From a virus, in IMG/VR virus record IMGVR_UViG_3300027985_001329, positions 1 to 21,159 of that record: DNA of 21,159 nt; one strand, given 5' to 3'. A model generated the notes under the pieces. It made no database searches, was not told where the DNA came from, and was given only the letters and a program-made list of their open reading frames with translations. Both the position numbers and the translations under genes were made by a program. Shown one piece after another: positions 1 through 5,249 of this stretch (its first letter is position 1; every line of letters starts with the position of its first letter).

Positions 1-2
1 GT

Positions 3-101
3 ATAAATTTATTTAGAACATTGCTTAAAGCTCAAGGATTAAAACTTGAATATAATGCCTATGACCACATTTATTTTATTGAACGAAATGATGAAGTATG
101 A
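3..101 (+). CDS. 3' end of an unrecognised upstream gene (partial)
   Basis: An open frame enters from the left edge and ends at TGA 99-101. It encodes about 32 residues ending YDHIYFIERNDEV. The gene starts outside the window, so neither its length nor its family can be judged. Its last bases overlap the next start as ATGA (98-101), the typical junction of translationally coupled phage genes, which supports it being a real reading frame. I do not recognise the fragment. Confidence 0.55.
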   Translation: MNLFRTLLKAQGLKLEYNAYDHIYFIERNDEV

Positions 102-199
102 AAGAAAACAAAAAAAGCGAGATGTATTTTTCATCTCTTGTACTTGCGACTGTAATTCTTGTATTTGCAGCGTTTTGGGGGCTATCGTGGAAGATTTAA
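98..199 (+). CDS. 33-aa single-pass membrane peptide
   Basis: A start at ATG 98 overlaps the previous stop (ATGA). The 33-residue product has a short charged N-terminus (MKENKKSE) followed by about 20 hydrophobic residues (LVLATVILVFAAFWGLSW) and ends at TAA 197-199. It looks like a single membrane-spanning peptide with the positive charges inside. The function is unknown. Small phage membrane peptides include holin-like, superinfection-exclusion and membrane-targeting proteins, but nothing here selects one of these. A similar 29-aa peptide lies at 9026-9115. The hydrophobic run plus start/stop overlap make coding likely despite the length. Confidence 0.55.
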   Translation: MKENKKSEMYFSSLVLATVILVFAAFWGLSWKI

Positions 200-212
200 A
201 AAGGAGAAAATC

Positions 213-242
213 ATGGAAATTCAATATGAAGACAAAATATAG
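213..242 (+). other. Nine-codon leader ORF overlapping the DUF1064 gene start
   Basis: ATG 213 sits six bases after a strong ribosome site AAGGAG (201-206) and encodes only MEIQYEDKI before TAG 240-242. The DUF1064 reading frame begins inside it, at ATG 226 in another frame, where only a weak GGA (215-217) lies upstream. The best ribosome site in this gap therefore serves a nine-residue peptide. It could be a coupling or leader peptide, or the trace of a frameshift in the N-terminus of the next gene. This is inference from spacing only. Confidence 0.3.
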
Positions 243-606
243 AAATTCAAGATCATCTGGATTTGATAGCAGACTTGAAAAAAAGCGATATGATTTTCTT
301 TCAATGCTTGAAAAATCCGGGAAAATTAAGAACCTAAGAACGCAAGTTAGATTTGTTCTTCAGGAGTCTTTCAGAGATCCGGCTTTCGGTATTTGCAAAG
401 GTGGAGAATATAAACTCGGAGGTGGAATTTCATACATTGCAGACTTTGTTTATAATGTAGGGAATCAAACTATCATTGAAGACGTTAAAGGCTTCAAAAC
501 AGACTCGTATAGAATCAAGAAAAGCTTGTTATTAAAGTCTATTCGTAGCGGATATACCAGCTTTTTTGAAATCACAAAAGAAAACGTAAATTCGGTTTTT
601 TATTAA
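226..606 (+). CDS. DUF1064-like protein, predicted PD-(D/E)XK nuclease fold
   Basis: A 126-residue protein. It shows the pattern I associate with DUF1064 phage proteins: FDSRLEKKRYDFL near the N-terminus, then YIADFVY (residues 70-76) and IIEDVKG (83-89) followed by T, Y and K positions. The D73 ... D86-x-K88 arrangement, with E18 in the N-terminal helix, matches a PD-(D/E)XK active site, so a DNA endonuclease such as a Holliday-junction or branch resolvase is plausible. That function is inferred, not shown. The ATG at 226 was chosen because family members begin just before the KYRNS-like stretch. Codons upstream in this frame (from 46) overlap the membrane peptide and look non-coding. The ribosome site for 226 is weak, and a leader ORF overlaps the start. 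Confidence 0.72.
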   Translation: MKTKYRNSRSSGFDSRLEKKRYDFLSMLEKSGKIKNLRTQVRFVLQESFRDPAFGICKGGEYKLGGGISYIADFVYNVGNQTIIEDVKGFKTDSYRIKKSLLLKSIRSGYTSFFEITKENVNSVFY

Positions 607-613
607 AGGAATC

Positions 614-754
614 ATGATGAAAAAAGATAAAAAAACAATTGTCCAGGCATACGTAAAAGATGAAATCGTTAAAAAAATTGAAAAACTTTCAAAAGAAAGA
701 AGGTGGAGTAAATCAAAAACAATTGATTTCATTCTTGAAGAGTATTTTGCTTGA
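614..754 (+). CDS. Small ribbon-helix-helix (CopG/Arc-type) DNA-binding protein
   Basis: A 46-residue protein with a lysine-rich N-terminus. A beta strand (TIVQAYV, residues 8-14) is followed by two helices, EIVKKIEKLSKERR and SKTIDFILEEYF, separated by WSK. This strand-helix-helix layout and size are typical of ribbon-helix-helix repressors, which dimerise and insert the paired strands into the DNA major groove. The ribosome site is AAAGGA (605-610). The gene's stop codon (TGA 752-754) lies inside the -35 box of the promoter that follows, so the protein is well placed to regulate that promoter or its own region. Likely sites are the two TTGTAG hexamers 11 bp apart in the promoter spacer (inference). 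Confidence 0.75.
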   Translation: MMKKDKKTIVQAYVKDEIVKKIEKLSKERRWSKSKTIDFILEEYFA

Positions 755-779
755 CATTGTAGTTTATTTGTAGTAAGAT
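751..779 (+). promoter_or_regulatory. Near-consensus sigma70 promoter
   Basis: TTGACA (751-756) is a perfect -35 box. It is followed by a 17-bp spacer and TAAGAT (774-779), a four-of-six -10 box. Transcription should start near 786. The spacer carries TTGTAG at 757-762 and again at 768-773, one helical turn apart, on the same face as a repressor site would need. It reads toward the structured RNA at 786-893. Confidence 0.75.
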
Positions 780-785
780 TTATTT

Positions 786-893
786 GGTTTTGGCGAACCA
801 GAGATAAAACAGAATGAGCATTAAAAATAAATTTATAATAGCCTGTTCCGGTCTCGAATCGCCAAAGTTCATCTGTGCCGGAGCAGGTTTTTT
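786..893 (+). ncRNA. Candidate structured small RNA or attenuator leader with kissing loops
   Basis: A transcript starting near 786 opens with a hairpin GGTT-TTGGCG-AACC (786-799). An A/T-rich linker of about 40 nt follows. Then a 10-bp stem pairs CCTGTTCCGG (842-851) with CCGGAGCAGG (878-887) and ends in TTTTTT. Inside the large loop, GAA/TTC (856-858 with 868-870) can present TCGCCAAAG. That loop is complementary to the first hairpin: TTTGGCGA (789-796) and TCGCCAAA (859-866) match over 8 nt, so a loop-loop kissing interaction or pseudoknot is possible. There is no good ORF inside. It could be a free small RNA or an attenuator controlling the gene at 911. I do not recognise it as a known riboswitch class. 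Confidence 0.55.
842..893 (+). terminator. Intrinsic terminator (end of leader RNA)
   Basis: A 10-bp stem, 842-851 with 878-887, contains one G-U pair and is followed directly by TTTTTT at 888-893. The loop is unusually long (26 nt) and holds the TCGCCAAA sequence complementary to the 5' hairpin. That raises the possibility of conditional termination. Confidence 0.7.
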
Positions 894-910
894 ATTTAAA
901 AGGATTTTTT

Positions 911-1099
911 ATGAACAGTTTTGATTATGTTAATGGGTATTATGGCCTTAATTTAAAAAAAGGAACAAAAGCAAAATACGATGGTCGTGATTGCGTTGTA
1001 ACACGTGCAAGAGGGCAATATATTTTTTTGAGGTTCGCAGAAAATAAAAAAGAAGATGGTCCATATCATCCAATTGATAAAATCGAATATTTGGATTAG
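911..1099 (+). CDS. Small SH3/KOW-like beta-barrel protein, function unknown
   Basis: A 62-residue protein starting at ATG 911 with ribosome site AAAAGGA (898-904). A start at 875 would lie inside the terminator stem and is rejected. The sequence alternates as in short beta strands: LKKGTKAKYDGRDCVVTRAR, GQYIFLRF, then GPYHPIDKIEYLD. This resembles small SH3/KOW-like barrel proteins of phages that read 'G..a.ydG..g.V......yi.vrf....HP...i.Y'. It is the only gene between the terminator at 842-893 and the next one at 1108-1139, so it forms a one-gene unit expressed only by read-through. A role acting on that leader RNA is possible but speculative. Confidence 0.7.
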   Translation: MNSFDYVNGYYGLNLKKGTKAKYDGRDCVVTRARGQYIFLRFAENKKEDGPYHPIDKIEYLD

Positions 1100-1107
1100 G
1101 ATTTTTT

Positions 1108-1139
1108 AATCAGCGGATAATATTATCCGCTGATTTTTT
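1108..1139 (+). terminator. Intrinsic terminator made of a perfect 28-bp palindrome
   Basis: AATCAGCGGATAAT (1108-1121) is followed with no spacer by its exact reverse complement ATTATCCGCTGATT (1122-1135), then a T run to 1139. As RNA it forms a long hairpin with a few bases opened as the loop. No A tract precedes it, so it terminates plus-strand transcription only. It closes the 911-1099 unit. Confidence 0.85.
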
Positions 1140-1150
1140 AAGGATTAAAT

Positions 1151-1969
1151 ATGAGTGAAAAATGTGGATATATAGCTCTTTTTAGGAAGTTTCAAGATAA
1201 TTTTTTATGGAAAGAAAAAAGGGTTTTTTCAAAAGCAGAAGCGTGGATTGACATTCTTTTTTCTGTTCGATTCTCTGAAGATCATGAAGAAGTTATTTTA
1301 AAGATGCAAAAATTCACTGTTAATCAAGGTGAAAGCCTGTTTTCATTGGATACTTGGGCTGATAGATGGGGATGGTCAAAGAGTAAAACAAGGCGGTTTC
1401 TAGTGATGCTTAAATCGTGTTCAATGATTGATTTAATTGACGAAAGAAAAACGACACGATTAAAGGTGCTTAACTACTGTTATTACAGGGATTTGATGAA
1501 CCACGAAAGAAACGCAAGTGAAACACAAGTGAACCACGAAAGAAACGCAAGTGAAACACAAGTGAAACCAAAAGAAAAAAGAAAAGAAAGAGAAGAAGGA
1601 AAAGAAAGAGAAGAAGGAAAAGAAGATTGTATAGCTCGGAGCTGTAAAACAGCTCGCAAGCCTGCGGTATCTTTTTCTTTTGAAACCGGGGAATTTTCTA
1701 TTCCAGAAGTTTTTATCGTGCAATGGGAAAAAGCGTATCCAGCTTGCGATATCAGACATGAGATTCTGAAAGCAGCTTCCTGGCAGATGGCAAATCCAAA
1801 GAAAGCGAAAAGGAATTACGCTCAATTTCTTTCTGGATGGATTTCTAGAGTTCAGGAAAAAGGAGGAACAAAAACGAACCAGGTTTCAAGCTCAGCAAGC
1901 GGATACAAAACACAAGCACAAAGAACTGAAGATTTTTACAAGGAATCTTTGTTCAAGCTTGGTCTTTGA
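1151..1969 (+). CDS. Replication initiator / replisome organiser-like protein
   Basis: A 272-residue protein starting at ATG 1151 with AAGGA (1140-1144). The N-terminal region (residues about 6-110: GYIALFRKFQDN, FSKAEAWIDILF, then a winged-helix-like segment around WADRWGWSKSKTRRFLVML) resembles the N-terminal DNA-binding domain of phage replisome organisers. A low-complexity charged linker follows: two copies of NHERNASETQV and two of KEREEG. The C-terminal domain (about 180-272) has a DnaD/DnaT-like helical look. The linker-coding DNA contains iteron-like repeats and a polypurine tract, the arrangement seen in lambda O. Helicase-loader-like genes and SSB lie downstream. The assignment is by pattern and context, not by search. 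Confidence 0.72.
   Translation: MSEKCGYIALFRKFQDNFLWKEKRVFSKAEAWIDILFSVRFSEDHEEVILKMQKFTVNQGESLFSLDTWADRWGWSKSKTRRFLVMLKSCSMIDLIDERKTTRLKVLNYCYYRDLMNHERNASETQVNHERNASETQVKPKEKRKEREEGKEREEGKEDCIARSCKTARKPAVSFSFETGEFSIPEVFIVQWEKAYPACDIRHEILKAASWQMANPKKAKRNYAQFLSGWISRVQEKGGTKTNQVSSSASGYKTQAQRTEDFYKESLFKLGL
1498..1563 (+). repeat. Two 33-bp direct repeats with phased CAAGTGAA motifs, candidate iterons
   Basis: A 33-bp unit is repeated exactly at 1498-1530 and 1531-1563, within the initiator gene. Each unit holds two CAAGTGAA motifs, giving starts at 1515, 1526, 1548 and 1559. The spacings are 11, 22 and 11 bp, so all four lie on one DNA face. In the protein this is NHERNASETQV twice. The position between the initiator's two domains, next to an A-rich purine tract, suggests an origin of replication (inference). 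Confidence 0.6.
1570..1626 (+). repeat. 57-nt uninterrupted polypurine tract beside the iterons
   Basis: There is not a single pyrimidine from 1570 to 1626 on this strand. It contains an 18-bp unit GAAAAGAAAGAGAAGAAG at 1581-1598 and 1599-1616, plus a half copy to 1625. It encodes the lysine/glutamate/arginine linker of the initiator. Next to the iteron-like repeats it is the best candidate for the unwinding or loading side of an origin, comparable to the A-rich asymmetric tract beside the lambda iterons. It may also be simply a charged coding linker. Confidence 0.5.
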
Positions 1970-1985
1970 TTGAAAGGATTTTGAA

Positions 1986-2327
1986 ATGATTGAAAGGATT
2001 ACTGAAAAGGAATTTTTGGAAATTGAAAAAGAAAGTAAAAACAAAAAAACATGCAGAAATTGTCTTCATAGCGAAAATGGAGATGGATTGCTTTTCTGCA
2101 AACACAGAAAAAATTCTTTGTATTACATTGGAAGAAATGGAAAAGCATTCAAAAAATTTCCTGTTTGCAAATTTGTCAACAATGGAGATGTTTGCAGCGA
2201 ATATGCAAATGGTTATTTTTGGAAAAATTTTAATATTACTACGATCATTATTGCAATAATTGCTATTTCAATTTCCATTCTGAGGGTACTTGTAATTGTT
2301 TTCAAATTTATTTTAAACGGATTTTGA
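1986..2327 (+). CDS. Cysteine-rich membrane-anchored small protein
   Basis: A 113-residue protein from ATG 1986, with ribosome site GAAAGGA just upstream. Residues 22-70 carry C23-x2-C26, C38, C61 and C70 in the pattern CRNCLH ... FC ... PVC ... VC, common in small phage proteins and likely to bind a metal. Residues about 84-108 form a long hydrophobic segment (ITTIIIAIIAISISIL) ending in a basic tail, so the domain is probably tethered to the inner membrane. The 13-bp GATTGAAAGGATT is present both as the ribosome site (1968-1980) and again inside the coding start (1988-2000). The function is unknown. The cysteine pattern is echoed at 3796-3981. Confidence 0.65.
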   Translation: MIERITEKEFLEIEKESKNKKTCRNCLHSENGDGLLFCKHRKNSLYYIGRNGKAFKKFPVCKFVNNGDVCSEYANGYFWKNFNITTIIIAIIAISISILRVLVIVFKFILNGF

Positions 2328-2328
2328 A

Positions 2329-2904
2329 ATGACAGAACAAGATTTAAAAATTTTCACCCCTATGTTTTGCGAGCTTTGCATGTCAACCGGGAAAGAGCCT
2401 TCCGAGTCTTTGACTAGAGTTTTTTTCAAGCACCTGAAGAAATACGAAATAGAAACGATTGCACTTTGCTTTGAAAGAATGATTGCAACAGAGAAAACAT
2501 TCCCAAGCGTTGCAAGAATCAATGAGGTTATCTCAGGTGGAACACCAGAAGAACTAGCTTCCCGTTGGTACGATATTGCCTATGATGCCATTCAGCGATA
2601 CGGTTCATATGAGTCCGTCTGCTTTGATGATCCTGCTACAGGAAAAGCGATATCGGCGATGGGTGGATGGACAGAGTTTTGTATTCTGAATCACGATCAA
2701 TGGACTAGAAAAGAATTCGAGAGACTTCACAGAACATACCGCAATGAAAAAGAAAACACGGTGCTTTACGGATTGACTGCAAAAGGTAACGTTTTTAGCG
2801 GTTTTCAAGTTCCAGATGTTAGATATATCGGATTTTCATATTTGTCGCAAAAAAACAGCATAAGATTTAACGATAGAAATATGTTAGAAGTTATGAAAGG
2901 ATAA
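2329..2904 (+). CDS. Helicase-loader-like replication protein
   Basis: A 191-residue protein that begins one base after the previous stop, with a weak ribosome site ACGGA. The N-terminal part has regularly spaced helices and the signature FERMIATEKTFPSVARINEVI, resembling the 'n.fPs.aei' end of phage helicase-loader domains (G39P-type or DUF6475-like). The C-terminal half contains WTEFCILN, DQWTRKEFERLHRTYRNEKEN and is helical. The short segment recurs in the protein at 4281-4823 as CERLIETEDKFPSFANLL. Position between the initiator and SSB fits a role in loading a DnaB-type helicase. This is inferred from pattern and order. Confidence 0.55.
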   Translation: MTEQDLKIFTPMFCELCMSTGKEPSESLTRVFFKHLKKYEIETIALCFERMIATEKTFPSVARINEVISGGTPEELASRWYDIAYDAIQRYGSYESVCFDDPATGKAISAMGGWTEFCILNHDQWTRKEFERLHRTYRNEKENTVLYGLTAKGNVFSGFQVPDVRYIGFSYLSQKNSIRFNDRNMLEVMKG

Positions 2905-2909
2905 AAAAA

Positions 2910-3485
2910 ATGAGAAGCATATCAAAAGAACAGCTTTATAAAATTTTAGAGGATCATAAATTGTGGCTTAATAACCAAGAAGGAGGAAAAAGAGCAGATC
3001 TCAGTGACACAAATCTCAGGTACGCAGATCTCAGTGGCACAGATCTCAGGTACGCAGATCTCAGGTACGCAGATCTCAGGGATGCAGATCTCAGTGACAC
3101 AAATCTCAGGGATGCAGATCTCAGGTACGCAGATCTCAGGGATGCAGATCTCAGGTACGCAGATCTCAGGGATGCAGATCTCATGGATGCAGATCTCAGT
3201 GGCACAAATCTCATGGGTGCAGATCTCAGTGGCACAAATCTCATGGGTGCAGATCTCAGGGATGCAGATATTGATTACTCGTGTCTAACTTTAAGCTGTA
3301 AAACTCTGAAAATAGGAAAAACAGACAAGCGTCAATGTGTACAGATTGCGTATCATCTTTTGCGTTTTATGGATGCTTGCGACGATCCAGAAGTTTTGAA
3401 AATAAGAAACATTAAAAAACTGATTGATTTTACGAATACTTTTCATAGAGTCGAAGAGTGCGGAAAGATTGAAAAGAAAGGATAA
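2910..3485 (+). CDS. Pentapeptide-repeat protein
   Basis: A 191-residue protein. A short N-terminal segment (EQLYKILEDHKLWLNNQEGGKR) leads into about 19 consecutive A-D/N-L-x-x repeats (residues about 29-123) that fold into a right-handed square beta-helix. A helical C-terminal region of about 65 residues follows. Similar 'HklWL...GGkrAdL' proteins occur in phages and bacteria. Some pentapeptide proteins mimic DNA and bind gyrase, but most, including this type, have no proven role. The repeat unit is nearly identical at the DNA level, suggesting recent expansion. The ribosome site is GAAAGGA. The surrounding replication genes make a DNA-mimic role worth considering, but it is not shown. Confidence 0.9.
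   Translation: MRSISKEQLYKILEDHKLWLNNQEGGKRADLSDTNLRYADLSGTDLRYADLRYADLRDADLSDTNLRDADLRYADLRDADLRYADLRDADLMDADLSGTNLMGADLSGTNLMGADLRDADIDYSCLTLSCKTLKIGKTDKRQCVQIAYHLLRFMDACDDPEVLKIRNIKKLIDFTNTFHRVEECGKIEKKG
2994..3278 (+). repeat. 15-bp tandem repeat array (18 full units plus one degenerate)
   Basis: Units of 15 bp run in phase from 2994 to 3263, with a decayed copy to 3278. Most begin GCAGATCTCAG and vary in the last four bases (GTAC, GGAT, TGGC, TGAC). The hexamer AGATCT occurs in 14 of the 18 units. The array encodes the pentapeptide beta-helix. Its low divergence explains why other frames also stay open here. Confidence 0.95.
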
Positions 3486-3488
3486 GAA

Positions 3489-3770
3489 ATGATGTTATCA
3501 GAAAATTATGGAATAATAAGATGTGGAAATGAATTTAAAATTTGCCATTTTGAAAAAGATGAAGATTTTACATTTTTATTTAGTGATTTAATTTTAATTG
3601 CAAACGCTCTTAAATCTTTTTTAATAAGAGATGAAAGTTTTGATAGTTTTGGAAATAAAAGAATAAAGATAAAAATTTTTAAAAAATCAATTGTTATTTA
3701 TTTTGAAAATGGCTCTATTGAATTGTCAGGTAATGAAATTTTAAATTTGTATAAATTTTTAGCGCCGTAA
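3489..3770 (+). CDS. Hypothetical 93-aa protein
   Basis: I do not recognise this protein. It follows the pentapeptide gene after three bases, with ribosome site GAAAGGA (3476-3482). A second ATG follows immediately (MM), so the start could be three bases later. The sequence alternates charged and hydrophobic residues, as in a small alpha/beta domain: HFEKDEDFTFLFSDLILIANALKSFL, then KRIKIKIFKKSIVIYFENG. No cysteine motif, membrane segment or signal peptide is visible. It lies in the early operon between the pentapeptide and helicase-loader-like genes. Confidence 0.7.
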   Translation: MMLSENYGIIRCGNEFKICHFEKDEDFTFLFSDLILIANALKSFLIRDESFDSFGNKRIKIKIFKKSIVIYFENGSIELSGNEILNLYKFLAP

Positions 3771-3795
3771 AAATAACCTCATTGAAAGGATAAAA

Positions 3796-3981
3796 ATGAA
3801 CGCAACATGCGAAAATTGCATATTTGCAATTGTTGAAAACGTTCAGCTATCGAAAAGAATTCTTTGTAATAAAAGAAAATTTAAGAATACCGGCGATTCA
3901 ATTGGAACTGTAAACTTGTACTTGCATTTGAATGTAACTGATTTGATTCATGGTTGTGAGATGTTTTTAGAAAGGACATGA
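3796..3981 (+). CDS. Small cysteine-motif protein
   Basis: A 61-residue protein with GAAAGGA five bases before its ATG. It carries C5-x2-C8 (CENCIF), then LCNKRK and a final GCEMF. The layout is the same as the soluble part of the protein at 1986-2327 (CRNCLH ... FCKHRK ... C), so the two may be distant relatives of a small metal-binding phage family. This copy has no membrane segment. The function is unknown. The gene ends two bases before the next start. Confidence 0.65.
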   Translation: MNATCENCIFAIVENVQLSKRILCNKRKFKNTGDSIGTVNLYLHLNVTDLIHGCEMFLERT

Positions 3982-3982
3982 A

Positions 3983-4267
3983 ATGAGTAATCTAACAAAA
4001 GAAAAGATTGAAGAATGTCTTGATACTTTGAATGAAATTTTATTTGAGGTTTCAAAAGAAATAGAAAATGAAAGCGAAATTGTTTTCGATTATTTTGGAG
4101 ATGATTTTGAACTTGATATTGAAAGCGTAGTTAGATTTCTTTTTTCAGCAAGACTTGATGAATATAGCGAAGAAGAAATTAAATATAAAGTTTTTAGGAA
4201 TTATGAACAAGTGGCTGAAATGAATACACATAAATCAAAATTATTGGAAACTTTTTATCCAAGATAA
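3983..4267 (+). CDS. Hypothetical acidic 94-aa protein
   Basis: I do not recognise this protein. It is strongly acidic in its first two thirds (EKIEECLDTLNEILFEVSKEIENESE, then DYFGDDFELDIES), helical in appearance, and ends with a more basic tail. Many acidic small phage proteins are host-takeover or DNA-mimic proteins, but there is no direct evidence here. The ribosome site GAAAGGA (3970-3976) lies within the end of the previous gene. Confidence 0.7.
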   Translation: MSNLTKEKIEECLDTLNEILFEVSKEIENESEIVFDYFGDDFELDIESVVRFLFSARLDEYSEEEIKYKVFRNYEQVAEMNTHKSKLLETFYPR

Positions 4268-4280
4268 TAATGGGGTTTAT

Positions 4281-4823
4281 ATGGGTTCAGAGTATGGATA
4301 CACGGAAGGAATAAACTCATATAGCGATTCAATAAAACTGCTTGCAGAAGCAACGAACAGCAGAATTTATCAGGACACGATAAACGTTTATGTATCGCAG
4401 CTAATGAAACATAAGATAGATAATCTAACGCTCCATGAAGTATGCGAAAGACTGATTGAGACAGAAGATAAATTCCCATCGTTTGCGAATTTGCTATCAA
4501 AATGCAAGGAATACAAAAGACAAGGAGAAAGACAAAATCGTGTTGTTACTCTTAAAGATTGCACGCCTGAAGCAATAGAAGAGATAACAAAAAAGTCTGA
4601 TTTTATGCTAAAATGCACAGAAGAAGATAGGAAAAATGCTCATGAAAAACTTGAACTTTTTTTTCCTGGAATTGCTAGATCTGGAAAAAGAATGAGCGAA
4701 AAAATTTATCTATATTTTTTGTTCGAAATAATAAACAACACAAAAGAGTTTGTGAAAAATATCGCTGAAACTTGCAGCGAAGAAGAAAAGCAAAGGCTTA
4801 GGTTTTTGCTGAAAGGAAATTAA
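4281..4823 (+). CDS. Second helicase-loader-like protein
   Basis: A 180-residue protein, starting at ATG 4281 after GGGG (4271-4274). The N-terminal 75 residues are helical and contain LTLHEVCERLIETEDKFPSFANLLSKC, matching the spacing of FERMIATEKTFPSVARINEVI in the protein at 2329-2904. The rest is charged and helical (EEDRKNAHEKLELFFPG, CSEEEKQRLRFLLKGN). It lies directly before SSB with no gap. Phage helicase loaders often have this size and position. Two such proteins in one operon may be a loader and an adaptor, or duplicated copies. The assignment is tentative. Confidence 0.55.
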   Translation: MGSEYGYTEGINSYSDSIKLLAEATNSRIYQDTINVYVSQLMKHKIDNLTLHEVCERLIETEDKFPSFANLLSKCKEYKRQGERQNRVVTLKDCTPEAIEEITKKSDFMLKCTEEDRKNAHEKLELFFPGIARSGKRMSEKIYLYFLFEIINNTKEFVKNIAETCSEEEKQRLRFLLKGN

Positions 4824-5225
4824 ATGCCAAATTTTAACAGAGTTACTTTGATTGGGCATCTTGTCCGGGATTCAGAACTGAAATTTTCTGCCGATGGAAA
4901 AGCTATTTATAAAAACTGCTTGGCAGTTTCAGAAAAATATGGGGAGAAAGAAAATACGGTTTTTGTTGATTTTGTTTGTTTTGGGAAAACTGCGGAATTT
5001 ATCGGACAATATTCTTCAAAAGGACAGCCAGTTTTGATTGATGGAAAACTTCAGCAAGAGCAGTGGGAAGAAAAGGAAACAGGAAAGAAGAAAAGTAAGA
5101 TTTCTATTATTGCGAACCAGGTTCAAATTTTTCAAAAACGAGAAAGACATGATGAATCTGGAAAATCTGAAGTTGTTGAAGTTAACAGCATTGATGATGT
5201 ATTGGATGATGATATTCCGTTTTAG
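4824..5225 (+). CDS. ssb: Single-stranded DNA-binding protein
   Basis: A 133-residue OB-fold protein. The N-terminus FNRVTLIGHLVRDSELKFSADGKAI and the run VFVDFVCFGKTAEFIGQYSSKGQPVLIDGKLQQEQW are the classic SSB core (residues about 4-80), followed by a strand ISIIANQVQIF. A short linker leads to the acidic tip DDDIPF, the conserved tail that SSBs use to recruit partner proteins such as helicase or polymerase-associated factors. The length is shorter than the cellular protein, usual for phages. The start follows the preceding stop directly, with GAAAGGA upstream. It coats single strands during phage replication. Confidence 0.95.
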   Translation: MPNFNRVTLIGHLVRDSELKFSADGKAIYKNCLAVSEKYGEKENTVFVDFVCFGKTAEFIGQYSSKGQPVLIDGKLQQEQWEEKETGKKKSKISIIANQVQIFQKRERHDESGKSEVVEVNSIDDVLDDDIPF

Positions 5226-5249
5226 GTATTTTTTGAAAGGATGTTTGAA

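Noticed and set aside
46-225. N-terminal extension of the DUF1064 protein from ATG 46
   Set aside because: The extension overlaps the membrane peptide frame and does not look like the family N-terminus, which begins just at residue MKTKY.
614-754. Ribbon-helix-helix gene as evidence of a temperate phage or toxin-antitoxin system
   Set aside because: No integrase, CI-like repressor or toxin gene is visible next to it; such regulators also occur in virulent phages.
875-910. Upstream start (GTG 875) for the 62-aa protein
   Set aside because: It would begin inside the terminator loop and read through its stem and T run; ATG 911 has a proper AAAAGGA site.
1990-2259. Alternative plus-frame ORF overlapping the cysteine-rich membrane protein
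   Set aside because: It starts from TTG with no ribosome site at the right distance and lacks the ordered cysteines and membrane segment of the 1986 frame.
2994-3278. Repeat array as a possible CRISPR array
   Set aside because: Units are 15 bp with no unique spacers between them, and they encode a clear pentapeptide beta-helix.
2954-3288. Long open frames on the minus strand (2954-3244) and in another plus frame (3004-3288) over the pentapeptide gene
   Set aside because: They are by-products of the 15-bp repeat, whose length is a multiple of three; translations are meaningless repeats such as LRSAYLRSAS and MQISGTQISG.
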